NCBI GenBank assembly: GCA_965263375.1
Contig: OZ253669.1
Location: 1,240,001-1,304,000 of the forward strand
Direction of reading: 5' to 3'
DNA: 64,000 bases
Source of the DNA: JAJFFW01 sp965263375
GTDB lineage: Bacteria > Pseudomonadota > Alphaproteobacteria > Caulobacterales > Parvularculaceae
Made by a program: the position numbers and the translations under genes. Below are positions 34,181-43,056 of this stretch, in pieces; within the stretch, counting starts at the first letter, position 1; the number at the start of each line of letters is the position of its first letter. The notes under the pieces were generated by a model that was not told where the DNA came from, made no database searches, and saw only the letters and a list, made by a program, of their open reading frames with translations.

Positions 34181-35255
34181 ATGGAAGAAAAATCTAAATA
34201 TTTTTGCATTTTAACTGTTCATGGCACTTTCGCTGGTGATGATGGCTTAGAGTCGGAGTTGGACCGCCGTCACAAACTTGGTATTCAAAGTAAAAACTAC
34301 GACGACTCCTTAGACGGGCAAGAGATAGAGGATAAAGACGCCTTTGCTGCTCGTTGTGCCAGCTACGCACCACGTGACTGGTGGTCAGATGACGGCGCTT
34401 CGTTACTAGACCGGAGTAACAAAAATCCGCTCTCCAAAAATGAAACTGAGGCCAATTCTTATGTTCCTATTGAAGACAAAAATTTTATTCGGTATTTCAA
34501 GAGAATTTGGCAAATACAAAACTACCAAATCTTGGATCGTATCGCTACTCAAGTATCGTTCGACAAAGAAGGATTCGAAACAGCCTATATAAAAGCCAAA
34601 AGGCTTTTGGCCAGCATTGGCGACAGTTGCCTCACGAACTGGAGAAGCGTTTGCTGTCTTATTGGCTGGAATGAGAAAGAATGTTCTAAATATATTCCGC
34701 GTCGGTCCGAAAAGTGGGTATTTCTATTTAAACGCTAGAGTCGATGGGGATGATGAAGTAGGCTCACAAGAGCAAGGAGCTATAGACGCATCTATAGGCT
34801 CAAAACGATATGCCGATGTCGCTGCAGCAATAGCTGGCGCTCGTATGGGGGGATTGTCTAAATTCGGATCGCTATTAGCTGAATTGCCCGAGCGCTTAGC
34901 GTATAGCGCCCGTGGACAATTCAGTGAATGGCCAGAATACGCCGAGGAAATTCTAAGCAGCTCAGGCATTACTCACAACGCTTACACTCGCTCAGAAACT
35001 TTTTTGCTGTTTCTATCTGCCAAACTAGCAAATATGCTTGGGCACGATGTGCGTCCGTACACGTTTTTTTATGATTACGCTGTGTTTGAAGCTTATCGTC
35101 GTGACTTTGCCTATTCCGCAAAGCTTCAGTCAGCAGGAAGTGATGAGGTAGACGATGACGAGCGCGACCGTGAGGCTGCGCGCGATTATCCATACGATAA
35201 GGGGCGTTGGCGTGCATGGATGCGGGATAGTCCAAATCTGGACCGCAGATGGTAG
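34181..35255 (+). pseudogene. Frameshifted hydrolase-like gene
   Basis: Two overlapping frames appear to be one gene. The first (34181-34738) starts KYFCILTVHGTFAGDDGLES, resembling the oxyanion-side HGTFA of some alpha/beta hydrolases, with a later RDWWSDDGASLLDR. After about 34605 its translation becomes implausible, while the +1 frame (open from 34593, to 35255) reads well (ATVASRTGEAFAVLLAGMRK, then RVGPKSGYFYLNARVDG). The shift lies at a 17-base near-palindrome, gccaaaaggcttttggc (34595-34611). No GxSxG nucleophile motif was found, so even an intact product may not be a classical lipase. Confidence 0.55.
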
Positions 35256-35855
35256 GTGCTGATGCCAGTTATATTATAAGCACTAGCGTAAATCCACTCA
35301 ACTTCACCCTCAAAGTCATCGACATATCGCGCTGCCCGAACAAAGCCGAGTTACGTTGATAGGCGGTACCTGTACCTGCGGAGATTGCGGGACATCGACA
35401 CCTTTTAGCAATTAACCCCGATGCCAGCTTGGCGAACACACGACCCGGTGCATTGGGAGCATAAGCTTGACGCAATTTCGCACCTGCGTCGCAGAACGAT
35501 CACATTACAAGTTTTCTAATGCAAAGCCATCTGAAAATGTGAGTGATATTGCAGCAAGCAAGAGCCAAGATATTGACAAGTTACGCAATATTGCTTCCGG
35601 GGGGCTGTTATTCTTGACGTTATAATCAATTCTGGTCGACGAAACGTCACTCCACAACCTGTGTCAATCGATATTGATGATCCGTAAACACAAGATACCT
35701 TGAAGATGTTGTTTAAGTCATTGGCTTAACACGAGTATGAGTCAGCTTTCGGACATTCATTATTATTCATCGAACGTCGCTAAAGGGCCAAAATCACCCG
35801 ATCAGTAAAGTTTCCATATTCGCCTTTGTCTGTTCATACGTGCTAATTTGTTTCA
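35256..35855. other. Gene-poor stretch with decayed sequence
   Basis: No supported gene in 600 bases. A short minus-strand frame (35269-35475) has no start signal and no recognised family. The region ends just upstream of the SRAP gene and must hold its promoter. Confidence 0.45.
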
Positions 35856-36500
35856 ATGTGCAATCGTTATGCAAATCGCGCCACCGTCTCACAGCTTCGC
35901 AAGCTCGCTTTAACGCTTGAAAAGCCCCTAGAGACGACGCCAGCGACGGATAACCTACCGCCGCAGGAGAACATCTATCCTGACCAGGACGCGCCTGTGC
36001 TAAGGCCCCACAAGAACGGCGGCCTAGAGCTCGCCATGCTGCGCTGGGGCTTGCCGCCTATCCCAGGCCAGAAAGCGCCCATCACCAATATCCGCAATCT
36101 CAAAAGCCGTTGGTGGCGGGATGTAAACCGTGAGTACATGCTTGAGCCGCAATATCGCTGTCTTGTTCCGTTCACCGAATTCGCGGAGCCCGTGCGCGAC
36201 TCAACCTGGTTCTCCATCAAGGATGTGGACGTTGCTTTCTTTGCTGGCGTGTGGCGACCATGGCAAGGTGAGCGATTAGTCGAACAGCCCGGCAAGAAAC
36301 GCCGCGCCAAGGAAGAACGAGATTGGGAGCTCTACGCCTTCCTAACGACAGAGGCCAACGATATCGTCCGCCCAGTTCATGAAAAAGCAATGCCGGTTAT
36401 TCTCACCGACCCGGCTGAGTGTAGTGAATGGCTTAGCGGTGGCGCCGAGAGTTTGAAATTGCAGCGGGCCTATGATGCAGGCCAGATGAAAACACGATAA
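35856..36500 (+). CDS. SRAP-domain protein (YedK/HMCES-like abasic-site shield)
   Basis: A 214-aa SOS-response-associated peptidase family protein. It starts MCNRYANRA, exposing the catalytic Cys2. Further motifs: ITNIRNLKSRWWRD (the N-A-R-like element), YRCLVPFTEFAEP (conserved Glu) and HEKAMPVILT (conserved His). The family forms a covalent thiazolidine crosslink with abasic sites in single-stranded DNA. On a mobilisable island beside a translesion polymerase it may protect the transferred strand. Confidence 0.93.
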   Translation: MCNRYANRATVSQLRKLALTLEKPLETTPATDNLPPQENIYPDQDAPVLRPHKNGGLELAMLRWGLPPIPGQKAPITNIRNLKSRWWRDVNREYMLEPQYRCLVPFTEFAEPVRDSTWFSIKDVDVAFFAGVWRPWQGERLVEQPGKKRRAKEERDWELYAFLTTEANDIVRPVHEKAMPVILTDPAECSEWLSGGAESLKLQRAYDAGQMKTR

Positions 36501-36531
36501 ATATAGTTTTTCTGCGGACTAAGCGCTACGG

Positions 36532-37008
36532 TTAAAGAAGCCCAACCTGTTTTAAGGCGACAGCGGCCCCTAGCATGGCCACTAAAGCAACATATATGCT
36601 GCGTCCCAGTGCTTTGAACTGTCCATCAATCGCTTCGAAACGGCCATCGATAGCTTCGAAACGTCCATCTATTGCCTCGAAACATCCATCGATAGCTTCG
36701 AAACGGCCATTTATTGCCTCAAAACGTCCATCTACCGCCTCGAAACGTCCGTCGATACGCGCAAATCCCTCACGCATTTCACTGCGTAACTCACCCATCT
36801 CATGGGTCAATCGCTTATCAACTTCAGCAATCTGGCCTGACAGACGTTTATCCACCTCGGCCATCTGACCGGCCAGACGCAGCTCTGTATCCTTCAGCTC
36901 ATTGCGTATGTCGCTGCTTTCGCTGCCAAAAGCATGCACCAGAGCACGCGCCTGCTCAGGCGACAGGCCCGCTTCTTTTAACAGATCCTCTTTCTCAAAG
37001 TCACGCAT
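36532..37008 (-). CDS. Heptad-repeat membrane protein
   Basis: A 158-aa protein of three parts: a helical start (DLLKEAGLSPEQARALVHAF), a central run of about eight 7-residue repeats of the type (I/V)DGRFEA, and a C-terminal membrane helix (SIYVALVAMLGAAVALKQ). The repeats would make a parallel coiled-coil stalk. At DNA level they form 21-base tandem units (about 36610-36760). Such stalked, membrane-tethered coiled coils often vary in repeat number. No precise family. Confidence 0.7.
   Translation of the reverse strand: MRDFEKEDLLKEAGLSPEQARALVHAFGSESSDIRNELKDTELRLAGQMAEVDKRLSGQIAEVDKRLTHEMGELRSEMREGFARIDGRFEAVDGRFEAINGRFEAIDGCFEAIDGRFEAIDGRFEAIDGQFKALGRSIYVALVAMLGAAVALKQVGLL
36610..36760 (-). 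repeat. 21-bp coding tandem repeats
   Basis: Units of the type gcttcgaaacgtccatcgat recur every 21 bases with small differences, encoding the DGRFEAI heptads of the gene at 36532. Repeats with identical length and high identity suggest recent expansion or contraction. Confidence 0.85.
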
Positions 37009-37932
37009 ACCATCAGTGTAAGGAAATATCCTGTCGTTGCAAACAGAAATACCAGCGTAGCTCTATTGCTTAATAGGGGCCTTTAGCGGCCCCTCTACTC
37101 AAGGGCGCGGTCTCCCGAGGCTCGCTCGCTATGCTCTCTGCGCCCGCCGCGCGCCCTGCGCCGCAGGCCGTCTTCGACCCTTGACCATTCACCCCGCACA
37201 CGCGCCGTTCAGGCAGGGTTGCATGCGCAACCCATACCCCACGAAAGAAAAGAGCGGAGATGTTCAGTCCAGCTTCACATAAATCGCAATGCGAATACGG
37301 CAGATGAGCCACCGCCCCACGGTGAGAGTAAGCGAACACATCGCCACAAGTGCAAGCCGACCGTTACGAAAAGTAAGAAGCGAAATGAGAAAACGGTGCA
37401 ACATAGAAACTCCTGTAAGTGGTTACAGGAAGGCCCCATCGCGGCAGAGCAGGCCAAGGCAGGCACCTAAGAGGGTGTAATGGAATGCAGCAGCGCCAGC
37501 TTGCCCGCCCGCCCATGCCGCTATCCTGACGGGAAGCACACAAGGGAGTTATCTTGTTTACGTATATCAAGTGTCTTTGTTACACGGCCCACTGAAGTTA
37601 GGGGTTATGCGGGTCATTCTTATAGTAACCGCGCCATAGGGCGACTAAGGCCTATCGGCGGGGCGATTGAAAACCAAAGTGCAACAGATCAGCTTAACTG
37701 GTGCGTTGAACGCACCTAAAGCCAAAAAATCCTTGCAGCGGGAATAAAACACTGCTGACCTCTATAGTTCGACGCGGCATATGATAGAAAAATGCTATAA
37801 TTGGGATAAAGTTTGATTTGCAAATTATCGGGGGAAACCATGCCTGGAACACAAAAATTTTGCACGTATTTTTGCACACAAAAAATAACAGCAGAAATAA
37901 CTAATAAAAATCAGACGCTTGCACTATACACT
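37009..37932. other. Right end of island A, mostly non-coding
   Basis: Apart from the 46-aa frame at 37264-37404, no gene is supported. A hairpin aggggcc-tttagc-ggcccct lies at 37076-37095, followed by a GC-rich patch to about 37200. From 37730 the sequence becomes AT-rich up to the attachment core at 37933. The origin or accessory sites of the element could lie here, but none was identified. Confidence 0.45.
37264..37404 (-). CDS. Small hydrophobic protein (46 aa), possible toxin-like
   Basis: An ATG at 37404 preceded by ACAGGAGTTTCT, a strong Shine-Dalgarno at good spacing, opens a 46-codon frame. It begins MLHRFLISLLTFRNGRLALV and ends in an Arg/Ile-rich stretch. Hydrophobic segments interrupted by Arg recall type I toxin or small membrane proteins. 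No family was recognised, and the region around it is otherwise gene-poor. Confidence 0.4.
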   Translation of the reverse strand: MLHRFLISLLTFRNGRLALVAMCSLTLTVGRWLICRIRIAIYVKLD

Positions 37933-37993
37933 AACAGACTTAAAATCTGTCGATCGTAAGATCGTGCCGGTTCAAGTCCGGCCGTCCGCACCA
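37933..37993 (+). pseudogene. 3' half of split tRNA-Leu(UAA), right attachment site of island A
   Basis: The 13-base core aacagacttaaaa (37933-37945) is followed by the tRNA 3' half, identical to exon 2 of the intron-bearing copy, through CCA at 37991-37993. Here the anticodon loop runs straight into the 3' strand with no intron, so the original chromosomal tRNA was intronless. Joined to 7080-7118 it would restore a complete gene. Confidence 0.92.
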
Positions 37994-38024
37994 TGAGCTG
38001 AGACCATTTGCGAAGCAAAAGCAG
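37938..38024 (+). repeat. Direct repeat bounding island B, left copy
   Basis: From acttaaaa through the tRNA 3' half and the downstream hairpin to gcag this matches 46193-46278 with only a few substitutions. It represents the original tRNA end plus flank, i.e. the left boundary of the older insertion. Confidence 0.85.
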
Positions 38025-38028
38025 CTCA
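37994..38028 (+). other. Two-tier hairpin directly after tRNA CCA (copy 1)
   Basis: Outer stem tgagctg/cagctca and inner stem tttgc-gaa-gcaaa. Related sequences follow the tRNA remnant at 46249 and stand at 48324. It may serve as a processing signal or terminator for the tRNA, or it is simply part of the duplicated flank. Confidence 0.7.
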
Positions 38029-38349
38029 GCGAAATCTGAAAGACTTTCATGCCTTTCTTGGTTCAACGCCTTTTACCCTAGGTGCCACATTTTCTAATAT
38101 ATTGATATTTAATAATAAAATATCTTTCTAAAGACAGGCTTCTTGCTTGGGTGTTATAATCAACAGACTTTCCAATCGTGCCTTTATTTTTCCTGCTATC
38201 GTCAAACGCCCTAAAAAATATTCTAGCCCGTTGAAATAGAACTATTTTTCAATTCCCTTGTAATGTATCTGTGTAAAAACTAATTCTGGCGCATTCATAG
38301 TGGAGTGTTCCAGTATTTTAGGAGCAGTGGCGGGCAGCGCTAATAGAGA
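37994..38349. other. Gene-free left end of island B
   Basis: AT-rich sequence between the tRNA-end hairpin and the autotransporter remnant. No gene, integrase or repeat was recognised; an integrase expected for this island is missing. Confidence 0.45.
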
Positions 38350-38589
38350 TTAAAACTGCAAGGCGAAGCCGCCATTGATGCGGTTGTTGGTGAAGTCGTT
38401 TCCATATTCGCCGCGATATAGGGCGAATAATTCAATCCGTTTGCCAACCTTAACCTCAACGTTTCCGCCGACAAATAAGCGGCTAAGGTCAAAAGAGGCC
38501 ATAGATCTGTCCAAGCCGAAAAGGCTTGTTCCATCAAGCGCTGCATCCGTATCAATGACCAAGGCAAGATTGAAGACTAATTCGGTCCG
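38350..38589 (-). pseudogene. C-terminal remnant of an autotransporter beta-barrel
   Basis: About 78 codons encode GKRIELFALYRGEYGNDFTN and end GGFALQF, with the C-terminal aromatic residue and alternating pattern of an autotransporter barrel's last strands. No start or passenger domain is present; upstream the frame runs into the RipA-like gene in another frame. It is a truncated fragment. Confidence 0.6.
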
Positions 38590-39359
38590 GCGGATAATTC
38601 GAAGATGGGCGTTCCTATGACGAAAAGCCATACGAGCACAACGCAAGAGATTGCCAATAGAAGGCTGGGCAAAAGAGTTTCTAAAGCCGTGAAATTCAAC
38701 TGCGGCAAAAGTTTCCAATCTTTTTTGTGTGCCTCGCTTTCTTTACTTTGTGTATTTTTTTCTGGCCTTATGATTTCCCATTCGCTTTTGAATGGGTGAA
38801 ATTCGAGGAATTCTTCTTCGATTTTGTGGATAACATTATATTTAGCTTTACTGATTCTGCGCGCCGCTTGGATGAAACCCAACCAGAGCAGCTGTGTCGC
38901 CATGAAAAGAAATAGCAGCAAAATAAGTGGAAGCCTTAGTCCAACCGCTATATCCGTGACTAGCGTCATATCGATTACGGACATTTGGTTTGCTTCTCCA
39001 CTAATTTTTCGAGCTGCGCTTCCAATTTTTCCTTCAAAAATAAAAGCGATCGCCGCAGCTAACCCTCCACTGAAAGCTAAGAAAAAACGATTGCCGAGAT
39101 GCCTTCGGTCTATGTTCTTCTCGGCAGTTTCAACATACGCATTGTAAATAAGGACGTTCGGGTTGTTTAGGACAACCTTTATGCCACCATCCAACTGCTC
39201 GATGTTAGCCAGCAGTGGTTTAGCCTTAGTTTGAGACTGTACGTCAGAAAACACCGATGAGGGCGGCTCATTTTCTGGTGGTGCGTTGACGTCTCGATTG
39301 TCGCTCGTGTCTTTTATTGTGGAGGCTAGGGGGGCGTTATTGTCTATCGCTTTTGGCAT
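38577..39359 (-). CDS. RipA-like octameric membrane protein
   Basis: The 260-aa product has a disordered start, then NPNVLIYNAYVETAEKNIDR, four hydrophobic stretches in all, and between the middle pair AKYNVIHKIEEEFLEFHPFK. The pattern 'YN-Y-E-AEK--DRR' followed by 'AK--VIH--EE----P---EW' is what I recognise from the RipA family of small membrane proteins. Such proteins and the related SLATT group often accompany bacterial conflict genes. It is divergent from the CsgG/TIR run that follows. Family call is moderate. Confidence 0.55.
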   Translation of the reverse strand: MPKAIDNNAPLASTIKDTSDNRDVNAPPENEPPSSVFSDVQSQTKAKPLLANIEQLDGGIKVVLNNPNVLIYNAYVETAEKNIDRRHLGNRFFLAFSGGLAAAIAFIFEGKIGSAARKISGEANQMSVIDMTLVTDIAVGLRLPLILLLFLFMATQLLWLGFIQAARRISKAKYNVIHKIEEEFLEFHPFKSEWEIIRPEKNTQSKESEAHKKDWKLLPQLNFTALETLLPSLLLAISCVVLVWLFVIGTPIFELSAGPN

Positions 39360-39533
39360 TCAGATGGAATTTTCTAATGTTATTATAAAAGTAAATAGTT
39401 TTCACTGTGCCTTACTTTTAGTCGAAGAATACTAGCAGATCAAAGCCCATGCGACCTTTTGACTGTATTTAAATATCATTGCAATCGTTGGTTTTATCGG
39501 CTTTTATCTATCTAAGACGGGGAGATCTTATTC

Positions 39534-40409
39534 ATGCAAATTTTGACTAACTTCCGTTTAGTGGGCGCTGTCCTTTTACTTGCCATTGGGGTGGTTTTTT
39601 TTTCGAGCCAAGCTTACGCCGCCCGTGCAACGGTTGCGGTGCAAGAGCCAAGAATTGCATCATCGGTAAAGGGCTCTCAAATCGATATCGGGGTGTTAAG
39701 GTCTGAGATCGAGCGCGCCATCCTGGATACGCGCCGTTTTGATGTGTTGACTAGAGAAGGCGCTGATTTTGATGCGATGGCGCTTGAAGCTGACATTGAA
39801 GCTAACCGTCATGGTGATTCAGGAAGTGTTGGGACGCCAATATCGGGCGAATATATAGCTATTCCAACTGTCACTAGCTTCAGCATGTACAGTTCGTTTC
39901 GAAAAATCCCGAACATTGATGGAAAATGGAAACGCACCGATCAAGGAAGTATGTCGGTAGAGGTGCAAATCCTTGAGGCTAACAGCGGTAGGATCAAAGA
40001 TACATTTTCTTATTCGGATGCATTTAAAGCGGATCATGGCGTGGTGCTGAGTAATCATGGCGCGCCTGCAAAATCGAGATTTGTGCGCCTTGCAAAAAAT
40101 GTAGCGTCTAAGATATCAGCAGGCCTTATTGACTCGGTTTACCCGGTTGTCATTTTGCAGTTAACGGATGGTGTGGCGTATCTCAATCGAGGCGATGGCA
40201 CAGGTGTAAAAGTCGGACAACGGATGAGTGTCTTCCGTCCAGGGGAGGAGTTGATTGATCCTACAACAGGTGACAATCTTGGTACGACGGAAACATATGT
40301 TGGTGAAATCGAAATTACGCGGGTGAATCCCAAGACAAGCCAAGCAAAAATCATCAAGGAAAATTCTCCTGGCGCAGTCAAGAAACTCGATCTCGTTCGA
40401 AAAAAATAG
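39534..40409 (+). CDS. CsgG/FlgT-like exported protein
   Basis: The 291-aa product has a signal peptide (VGAVLLLAIGVVFFSSQAYA). The mature part has the CsgG-type pattern of ATVAVQEP followed by a helix (VLRSEIERAILDTRRFDVLT). The C-terminal domain (GTGVKVGQRMSVFRPGEELI and VGEIEITRVNPKTSQAKII) resembles FlgT C-terminal domains. It opens a run of six plus-strand genes ending in a TIR protein. Probable outer-membrane-associated periplasmic protein. Confidence 0.7.
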   Translation: MQILTNFRLVGAVLLLAIGVVFFSSQAYAARATVAVQEPRIASSVKGSQIDIGVLRSEIERAILDTRRFDVLTREGADFDAMALEADIEANRHGDSGSVGTPISGEYIAIPTVTSFSMYSSFRKIPNIDGKWKRTDQGSMSVEVQILEANSGRIKDTFSYSDAFKADHGVVLSNHGAPAKSRFVRLAKNVASKISAGLIDSVYPVVILQLTDGVAYLNRGDGTGVKVGQRMSVFRPGEELIDPTTGDNLGTTETYVGEIEITRVNPKTSQAKIIKENSPGAVKKLDLVRKK

Positions 40410-40441
40410 TGAATTAACATTCGATAGACTGGAGATAAAAT

Positions 40442-41962
40442 ATGCTTTTAAAGCACCGTGCATGTCTTTTGTTTGCAGCCTTTTGGATTTTGGGCGGATT
40501 AGAGAATTCGGCTTTAGCGCAATTTGGTGGTAAAGATTTCCTCAATGCTCTTAAAAATACCGTCGAACCTGAGGCGCAGCAAATCAGCACCCCGCGGGCT
40601 CCACGGGCGCGAAGGGTTGACTATGCTGGTTATACAGCTGGCTTTAATGCGGTTAGGCCAAGTGTTCGATCTGGAGATTTTTCAACTGCATTAAACGCCT
40701 ACGAATCATCACGGATTACTAAAGACAAATTTCTCCGGCCGCTTGAGCTTGGTGCATTGGCCACAGACGCTGGAAATTTTGAAACGGCAATCGAGCATTT
40801 TGCGGATGCCGAAAAGCGTTTCGAAAAGCGGGCTGGGAAGGACAAATTCTCAACCGATTTCAACAACACAATGTCTTCTGTCGTCGGCATTGGTGATGGT
40901 GGGAAATTTGTCGGATCGCCATACGAACAGATTTTGATGTTGAATTATAAGACGATTGCGTATTTATCGTTAAGCGATCGACGCGCATTTAATGTCGCTA
41001 GTCGTGCTGCAGATTGGCAGAATTTCATGCGCGATCAAGTTCGAAAAAAAGTAGCGATCGAGAAGGCGCGGCAAGAAGAGGCCGCGGCTCAAGCAGCGAG
41101 TGATGACGAACGGTCTGCTTCTATCGGCTTCAAGGGCAGTATTAAAAAACAATATGACGCCTATGATGTTGCGGAGTTGAACCTACCAGATTCATATGTC
41201 AATCCGCTTGGCGACTATTTGACTGGCGTGGTTTACGAATTCGATGCCCTTGAGGAATCTGACAACGCAGATAATGCCCGTATAGCTTATGAAAAAGCAC
41301 TTGAACTTCGGCCAGGCTCTAGGCTGCTGAAAAAAGCGGTCGCAGATATGAGTGCGCGGCGCTTGCCAGCGGATAACCAACAACTCGTTCATTTGCTTGT
41401 CGCTGCCGATTCAGCTCCAGAAAAAAAGCTTTTGTCTTATGACATTGTTGGGATTTTGCCGGAGCCAGTCGCTGTGCGTATGCCTGTTCTTGAACCTGTT
41501 GCGGCGCAGATTGGTCGTATCGAAGTTCGCAATAAAGCTGGCGCGTTGCTTTCTCGAATGTCGCCATTGGCGGACATCGAAGCAATCGCACTACGTCATC
41601 AAAAAGATATGGCTGATGCGCAGAGCGGGGATATGGCGATGCGCCTAGTGCGGACATATTTTCGCCGTAAGGCGGTTAACCAAATAGGCGGCCTGGCAAG
41701 CATTGTCGCTAATGGCGTGGTGGACCAGCTTGATATGCCTGACATGAAGTCATGGGCGAGTTTGCCAAGAGCCTATCATGCGGCGCGAATTGTAGTCCCA
41801 ACGAGCGTGAAAGACGTCGTAATTATCGCGTTTGACACAAAAGGCCGGAAAGTCAGTGAACGAAATATTACATTGTCTGCAGGGCGTAAGAATTTTGTTT
41901 ATGGCAGAGCAATGGGAAATGAGCTTTCTGCATTTGCAAATCCGACGGAATGGAAAGGCTAG
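40442..41962 (+). CDS. COG3014-like TPR protein
   Basis: A 506-aa exported protein (signal FAAFWILGGLENSALAQ) with TPR-like helices (FSTALNAYESS, FETAIEHFADAEKRF, ARIAYEKALELRPGSRLLKK). The C-terminal third is beta-rich and ends ANPTEWKG. Its length, layout and neighbourhood with YcfL- and LpoB-like genes match the COG3014 group. It likely helps assemble a lipoprotein complex. Start ATG at 40442 has GGAGAT upstream. Confidence 0.7.
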   Translation: MLLKHRACLLFAAFWILGGLENSALAQFGGKDFLNALKNTVEPEAQQISTPRAPRARRVDYAGYTAGFNAVRPSVRSGDFSTALNAYESSRITKDKFLRPLELGALATDAGNFETAIEHFADAEKRFEKRAGKDKFSTDFNNTMSSVVGIGDGGKFVGSPYEQILMLNYKTIAYLSLSDRRAFNVASRAADWQNFMRDQVRKKVAIEKARQEEAAAQAASDDERSASIGFKGSIKKQYDAYDVAELNLPDSYVNPLGDYLTGVVYEFDALEESDNADNARIAYEKALELRPGSRLLKKAVADMSARRLPADNQQLVHLLVAADSAPEKKLLSYDIVGILPEPVAVRMPVLEPVAAQIGRIEVRNKAGALLSRMSPLADIEAIALRHQKDMADAQSGDMAMRLVRTYFRRKAVNQIGGLASIVANGVVDQLDMPDMKSWASLPRAYHAARIVVPTSVKDVVIIAFDTKGRKVSERNITLSAGRKNFVYGRAMGNELSAFANPTEWKG

Positions 41963-41969
41963 GTGAGTT

Positions 41970-42398
41970 ATGTCTGTGCGGTCTGTTTCTAGCTTTAAAA
42001 TTTTTATTTTTGTGCTCTCACTTTATGTGGGCTTTGTTTTCGTATTGAGCGGATCAGCTATTGCTCAGTCTCCTACGACGATACAAGCAGGATCGCGAGC
42101 AACGATTGTATTTGCTGATACTGAATTGTCCGGGTCGATCACCGTTGCGGAGCCAAAATTCCGTAAGGTGGGTGCTTTTACACAGGCTCAGTTCCAAATT
42201 CAGAGCCTTCGCGAAGAACAGATCGTAATTGAGCACCAGGTAAAATGGCAGGATAAGGATGGTTTTGATGTTCCTGGGCCAGCCGTAGCTTGGCAAGTTG
42301 CGACGATTCCTGCCGGTGCGCCTGCAACAATACAAACGTCGGGTAGAACGATTGATTCTCATTCCATCCGGGTAATAATCCGTTATGCCGGATCGTAG
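41970..42398 (+). CDS. YcfL-like exported protein
   Basis: The 142-aa product has a signal peptide (FVLSLYVGFVFVLSGSAIAQ) and one beta-sandwich domain with AQFQIQSLREEQIVIEHQVK and WQDKDGFDVPGPAVAWQ, the pattern of YcfL (DUF1425). YcfL genes commonly precede lpoB. Here it lies between the COG3014-like and LpoB-like genes. Confidence 0.72.
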   Translation: MSVRSVSSFKIFIFVLSLYVGFVFVLSGSAIAQSPTTIQAGSRATIVFADTELSGSITVAEPKFRKVGAFTQAQFQIQSLREEQIVIEHQVKWQDKDGFDVPGPAVAWQVATIPAGAPATIQTSGRTIDSHSIRVIIRYAGS

Positions 42399-42491
42399 AC
42401 GAGTTTAGCGATTTGTTTTTAGTTCAATTATTCACAAGTCGACCGAGGCAAAGATGCCAATCGGTTGTAATTCAATAGAAGGGGTTTAAGA

Positions 42492-43025
42492 GTGAGAAAT
42501 TGTCTTTTAAAGTTTGCAGTTTTATCGTCGGTCGCCACCCTTGCTGCTTGCCAAACCACTAGCAATACAGTGCCGTTAAAAACTGGGGTTTCAAGTGTGC
42601 GTGATGCGGCTGAGCGCAATCATATGAGCACCCAGACTGTGACCGGTGATTTTATCGCCCTTGCTGAGAGTGTAACCAACCGCATGCTAGTGTCGCGTGA
42701 GGTTGCAAGTTGGGGCAGCAAACGTCCTCGCTTGCTGATTGGGAATTTTCGTAACAGAACGTCCGATGAGACAATCCCATCCGGCGCCATTTCTAGTCGA
42801 ATTACTGAAGTTGTTATCGAGTCCGGTGTGGCTAAGGTAGTCCAGGATAAAAGTGCGATAAACTTTGACTATATCATTAATTCTCGTCTAACTAGCCAAA
42901 CCCATTATGATGGGACCGGCGCTTCAATTGCGAACTATTCGTATCGCATGCAGATGTTAGACAAAGACGGCGTTGTTGTCGGGCAATGGACCGAAGATGC
43001 GAGCATTGGCACCTCGGGCCGATAA
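42492..43025 (+). CDS. LpoB-like lipoprotein
   Basis: A 177-aa lipoprotein with lipobox TLAACQTT (GTG start likely at 42492). It contains RPRLLIGNFRNRTSDETIPS, ITEVVIESGVAKVVQ and YSYRMQMLDKDGVVVGQW, matching the LpoB/CsgG-N fold. LpoB activates the peptidoglycan synthase PBP1B from the outer membrane in enterobacteria; a role here is inferred only by fold. It follows the YcfL-like gene, the common order. Confidence 0.75.
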   Translation: MRNCLLKFAVLSSVATLAACQTTSNTVPLKTGVSSVRDAAERNHMSTQTVTGDFIALAESVTNRMLVSREVASWGSKRPRLLIGNFRNRTSDETIPSGAISSRITEVVIESGVAKVVQDKSAINFDYIINSRLTSQTHYDGTGASIANYSYRMQMLDKDGVVVGQWTEDASIGTSGR

Positions 43026-43056
43026 CCAGCATTGTTGATCGGAAGGGAGAGGCGTC

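Noticed and set aside
35269..35475. Minus-strand frame of 68 codons
   Set aside because: No ribosome-binding site, no recognised family and Arg/Ser-rich composition; treated as chance or as an unidentifiable relic.
36610..36760. Regular 21-bp repeats that might be taken for a CRISPR array
   Set aside because: There are no unique spacers; the repeats are in frame and encode heptads of a membrane-anchored coiled-coil protein.
37070..37570. Several overlapping frames in a GC-rich patch
   Set aside because: They conflict with each other and have unlikely composition (many Cys, Trp and Arg); only the 46-codon frame with a clear ribosome-binding site was kept.
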